This document shows positions 5,749 through 7,798 of a stretch of DNA of 7,798 nt, piece by piece (the first letter of the stretch is position 1; each line of letters begins with the position of its first letter). Source of the DNA: an uncultured Opitutia bacterium. GTDB taxonomy: Bacteria; Verrucomicrobiota; Verrucomicrobiia; Opitutales; UBA953. Position numbers and translations under genes: made by a program. Below the pieces are notes generated by a model. That model saw nothing but the letters and a program-made list of their open reading frames with translations, was not told the DNA's origin and did no database searches. Location: assembly GCA_903921665.1 (NCBI GenBank), contig CAIXQT010000192.1:1-7798 (forward strand), written 5' to 3'.

Positions 5749-6947
5749 CGCCAGAGGTCTTTCGCCCCGTCGCGGGCAGCTTCCCGCCGATCGAGAAAGC
5801 GCACACCTACCAAGGCGAACTGGCGTTCGTCGACCATGCGAACCGCCGCGGCAGCATCCGCGTCCAGGGCCCCGGCATCTTCCGTAGCACCGAGCCGAAC
5901 CCCTTCACCCTGCTCCCCTACGGCATGGTGCGCTATCGGGGTGCCCCGGCCGAGCTACGCGACATCCCGCTCGGTACCGTCCTCCATATCACGGCCTTTC
6001 TACCCCCCGACCCTAAGACTTCTTCCGTGCCGGTCCTGCCGGTGGACAACCGGAATCGTGATGCGAACCATCGCCGAGGCGTCGGGGTTTTCCCGGCCGA
6101 GAACCATGCCCTGCTCGTCGAAGATGAAGCCAGCTACTGCCAGCGGATGGGGCTGACCTGGAAACTCAAGGAAGCGGACTTCCAGGACCTCCAAGGCACG
6201 ATGACCGCCGCCCTGGAGCGCAAGCAAGGCGGCGAAAAGCCGGTGGAACAGAAGCTGAACTACGATCACGCCACCCGCTTCTGGCGCGGACGCGATTGCC
6301 TGACGCTCACCGAAGTCGTCGCCGAAGGCATCCTGCCCGCCAGCGGCAAGAAGGCCATGGAGGGGCGCTCCGTCCTGCTCGGCCTGACTTGGAAGCCGAC
6401 GCCGGGAGGCGTCTTCCTCCGCTATCATATCTCCGACGTCTGGCTCGATGCGTCCGCGTCGGAGCGGGCCGCGAAGGTCCAGGCTGAAGCGCACAAAACC
6501 TTCATACGAAGCCGCTGGGTGCCCGGGTGGGTCGATAGCGTCGAATATGGGAAATTCGGTCGCGCCACCGTGACCGTGACGCTGTTCGGCGGCATAGATC
6601 CGACGCTCTACGCCGACTTCCAGCAAGGCGGCCAAGCCTACCTCAACGGCGCCGAGAACACCTTGAAGTACACCGAATCCGGATCCGCCGGCCCCACACA
6701 GATGGCTGCGAGGGGACCCATCGTGGAAGTCCGACGCTATTCCGGGGAAATCCCGACGGGCTGTAGCGGCATCCAAGTCCGCTTCGAGACCGACCTCATC
6801 ACCGAAGGCATCCGCCCGACCAAGATCGTCCGCATGCGCCCTGCCAGCTGGCCCGACGTGCACTTGCCGCGCGAGGAGTACATCAACGGCAATGCGGGCA
6901 ACCTCGAAGAGCGGTTCCCCACCCCTGCCATTTTTCCCAAATACTAG
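5649..6947 (+). CDS. Secreted uncharacterised paralogue 3 of 3
   Basis: This 432-aa third copy of the unnamed family starts 40 nt after paralogue 2. The signal peptide is residues 1 to about 21 (SSSFIVLCSWLLALG, cleavage near AYA/AN), followed by NEGQGTKNQEQ (23-33). The shared blocks are GELAFVDHANRRGSIRV (56-72), LLPYGMVRYRGAPAELRDIP (88-107), RFWRGR (210-215), RSRWVPGWVDSVEYGKFGRA (287-306), TVTVTLFGGIDPTLYADF (307-324), LPREEY (406-411) and the FPKY end. It has both the PVLPVDNRNRDANHRRGVGV segment and the ILPASG insert, so it has neither of the two gaps seen in the other copies. It differs more near the C-terminus, for example YTESGSAGPTQMAARGP (341-357). ATG at 5649 is the only ATG giving a signal peptide; an ATG at 5615 hits an in-frame stop at 5657-5659. 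No Shine-Dalgarno is visible. Function is unknown. Confidence 0.94.
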   Translation: MAHSSSFIVLCSWLLALGAYAANEGQGTKNQEQAPEVFRPVAGSFPPIEKAHTYQGELAFVDHANRRGSIRVQGPGIFRSTEPNPFTLLPYGMVRYRGAPAELRDIPLGTVLHITAFLPPDPKTSSVPVLPVDNRNRDANHRRGVGVFPAENHALLVEDEASYCQRMGLTWKLKEADFQDLQGTMTAALERKQGGEKPVEQKLNYDHATRFWRGRDCLTLTEVVAEGILPASGKKAMEGRSVLLGLTWKPTPGGVFLRYHISDVWLDASASERAAKVQAEAHKTFIRSRWVPGWVDSVEYGKFGRATVTVTLFGGIDPTLYADFQQGGQAYLNGAENTLKYTESGSAGPTQMAARGPIVEVRRYSGEIPTGCSGIQVRFETDLITEGIRPTKIVRMRPASWPDVHLPREEYINGNAGNLEERFPTPAIFPKY

Positions 6948-6956
6948 TAACTGAAT

Positions 6957-7045
6957 GTTCTTGGTTCTTTGTTCGTCGTTCTTCGTTAACCACCCAGGAA
7001 CGCTCAACCAACAACAAGGAACAAAGAACGCCTTTAACCAAGAAC
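6957..7045. repeat. Heptad palindromic array E (spacer before the LRR gene)
   Basis: Four GTTCNTN heptads plus GTTAACC occupy 6957-6991. Inverted AAC-type heptads run from 6992 to about 7033, and a last unit at 7036-7045 abuts the LRR start. The reverse complement of 6964-6987 matches 7006-7029 at 20 of 24 positions, including a perfect 11-bp pairing of GTTCTTTGTTC (6964-6974) with GAACAAAGAAC (7019-7029). The same 11-bp stem sequence occurs in array D. The array fills nearly all of the 99-nt spacer. No T-tract follows, so it is not a classical terminator, though a hairpin could stall polymerase or protect RNA ends. Confidence 0.9.
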
Positions 7046-7046
7046 C
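7033..7046 (+). repeat. 14-mer leader TTTAACCAAGAACC before start codon (copy 2)
   Basis: This is identical to 1631-1644 and lies directly against the ATG of the LRR gene. The two downstream genes are unrelated, so the identity comes from the repeat cassette and not from homology of the genes. No Shine-Dalgarno lies between it and the start codon. Confidence 0.75.
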
Positions 7047-7798
7047 ATGAACTCCCGCACCCTCCCCACTCTGGCGCTCTCCTTACTCTTTTCATTTTCG
7101 GCCTCCGCCGTCGACCCCCACGTCGAGGCCGTCACCCGCATCGTCACCGGCGCGAAAGGCAAAGTGGAACTGACCGCCGACGGCCAGGGCGTGAAGTTGA
7201 TCGACCTCAACGTGCCGGGCGCAGGCCCGCACGACCATCGTAAGGATGACCCCTATGATGCGGCTTTCTTCGAACACGTCGGCCACCTCTCGACGCTCGA
7301 GTCGCTCAACATCATCTCGACGAAGTTCAACGACGACTGGATGGCGCCCATCGGCAAGCTGACGAACCTCAAGTCGCTCCGCTTCACCAACAACGGCAAG
7401 CTCACCGACGCCGGCATGGCGCAGCTCGCCGGCCTCAAGAACCTCGAGAACTTCTCGTTCGTCGGCACCCAGATGACCGGTAAGGCGTACGCCCGGTTCG
7501 AAGGCTTCACGAAGCTCACCCGCGTCAGCCACCGCGGCAGCTCCATCGATGACGAAGGCCTCCGCCAACTCTGCGACCACCTGCCCAACCTCGAAAGTCT
7601 CAGCCTCGCGCATGCCAAGTTCACCGACGCCGGCGCCCCACATCTCGCCAAGCTCACGAAACTCAAAGGCCTCGAAGTCGGCGCTGCCAAGGCGACGCCC
7701 CAGGCCCTGAAGCACATCGCCAAACTGCCGCTCGAGTATCTGCAACTCGGCGAAGGCTTCGAATCCGGCGCCGCCATCGCCTTCATCAAGGATATCGC
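7047..7798 (+). CDS. Secreted leucine-rich-repeat protein, 5' part
   Basis: An open frame from ATG 7047 continues past the right edge (250 complete codons visible). Residues 1-21 form a clear signal peptide (MNSRTLPTLALSLLFSFSASA, cleavage after SASA). After a roughly 55-residue leader, about seven leucine-rich repeats of 24-25 residues follow: starting near L81 (LSTLESLNIISTKF), L105 (LTNLKSLRFTNNGKLTDAGM), L130 (LKNLENFSF), F154, L179 (LPNLESLSLAHAKFTDAG), L203 (LTKLKGLEV) and L227. The LTDAG-type consensus resembles the ribonuclease-inhibitor-like LRRs common in Planctomycetota and Verrucomicrobiota. Such domains bind proteins or carbohydrates; no ligand can be inferred. A 99-nt repeat spacer precedes it, so it may be the last or a separately controlled member of the cluster. 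Confidence 0.92.
   Translation, partial: MNSRTLPTLALSLLFSFSASAVDPHVEAVTRIVTGAKGKVELTADGQGVKLIDLNVPGAGPHDHRKDDPYDAAFFEHVGHLSTLESLNIISTKFNDDWMAPIGKLTNLKSLRFTNNGKLTDAGMAQLAGLKNLENFSFVGTQMTGKAYARFEGFTKLTRVSHRGSSIDDEGLRQLCDHLPNLESLSLAHAKFTDAGAPHLAKLTKLKGLEVGAAKATPQALKHIAKLPLEYLQLGEGFESGAAIAFIKDI

Noticed and set aside
6000..7007. 335-codon minus-strand frame opposite paralogue 3
   Set aside because: It is a shadow of a conserved + strand gene, caused by high third-position GC; its sequence shows no domain.

Overview
The window is a GC-rich, densely coding bacterial segment with every supported gene on the + strand. A cytochrome-type DUF1592/DUF1588/DUF1585 protein followed by a DUF1552 (HXXSHH-motif) protein is typical of Planctomycetota and Verrucomicrobiota. 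The leucine-rich-repeat protein and the family of secreted paralogues fit those phyla too. I cannot choose between the two phyla from sequence alone, and I see no rRNA, tRNA, CRISPR, integrase or transposase gene.

Layout: (1) 1-1464, the 3' part of a DUF1595/1592/1588/1585 protein with a CxxCH haem motif, entering from outside the window. (2) 1465-1646, a 182-nt spacer made largely of heptanucleotide repeats. (3) 1647-3023, a DUF1552 protein with a twin-arginine-like N-terminus. (4) 3026-4318, 4322-5608 and 5649-6947, three tandem paralogues (430, 428 and 432 aa) of a secreted protein family I cannot name. (5) 6948-7046, a second repeat-filled spacer. (6) 7047-7798, a secreted leucine-rich-repeat protein running off the right edge. 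Gaps of 2, 3 and 40 nt suggest the DUF1552 gene and the triplet are co-transcribed; the 182- and 99-nt repeat spacers could separate or differentially regulate the flanking genes. I could not support any promoter or rho-independent terminator.

The most unusual feature is a degenerate 7-bp repeat (GTTCNTN, typically GTTCTTG) that forms an array at four of the five gene junctions and in the signal-peptide codons of all three paralogues: five arrays in total. Each has the same palindromic layout: several GTTC heptads, a gap, then several inverted AACNANG heptads. Because 7 mod 3 = 1, a pure array encodes the same cyclic peptide in every frame: hydrophobic V-L-G-S-W-F-L on one strand and charged N-Q-E-P-R-T-K on the other. 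In the paralogues the first arm supplies the hydrophobic core of the signal peptide and the second arm encodes the first hydrophilic residues after the predicted cleavage site. In the two spacers the same cassette is non-coding and can form long imperfect hairpins. The cassette therefore appears to act as an intergenic palindromic element and also as exonised coding sequence.

Functionally, all products look exported. The known families (haem-containing DUF1592 group with DUF1552 partner) are uncharacterised but recurrently paired, so this is probably a secreted or periplasmic module. What the triplicated protein and the LRR protein contribute is not shown by the sequence.
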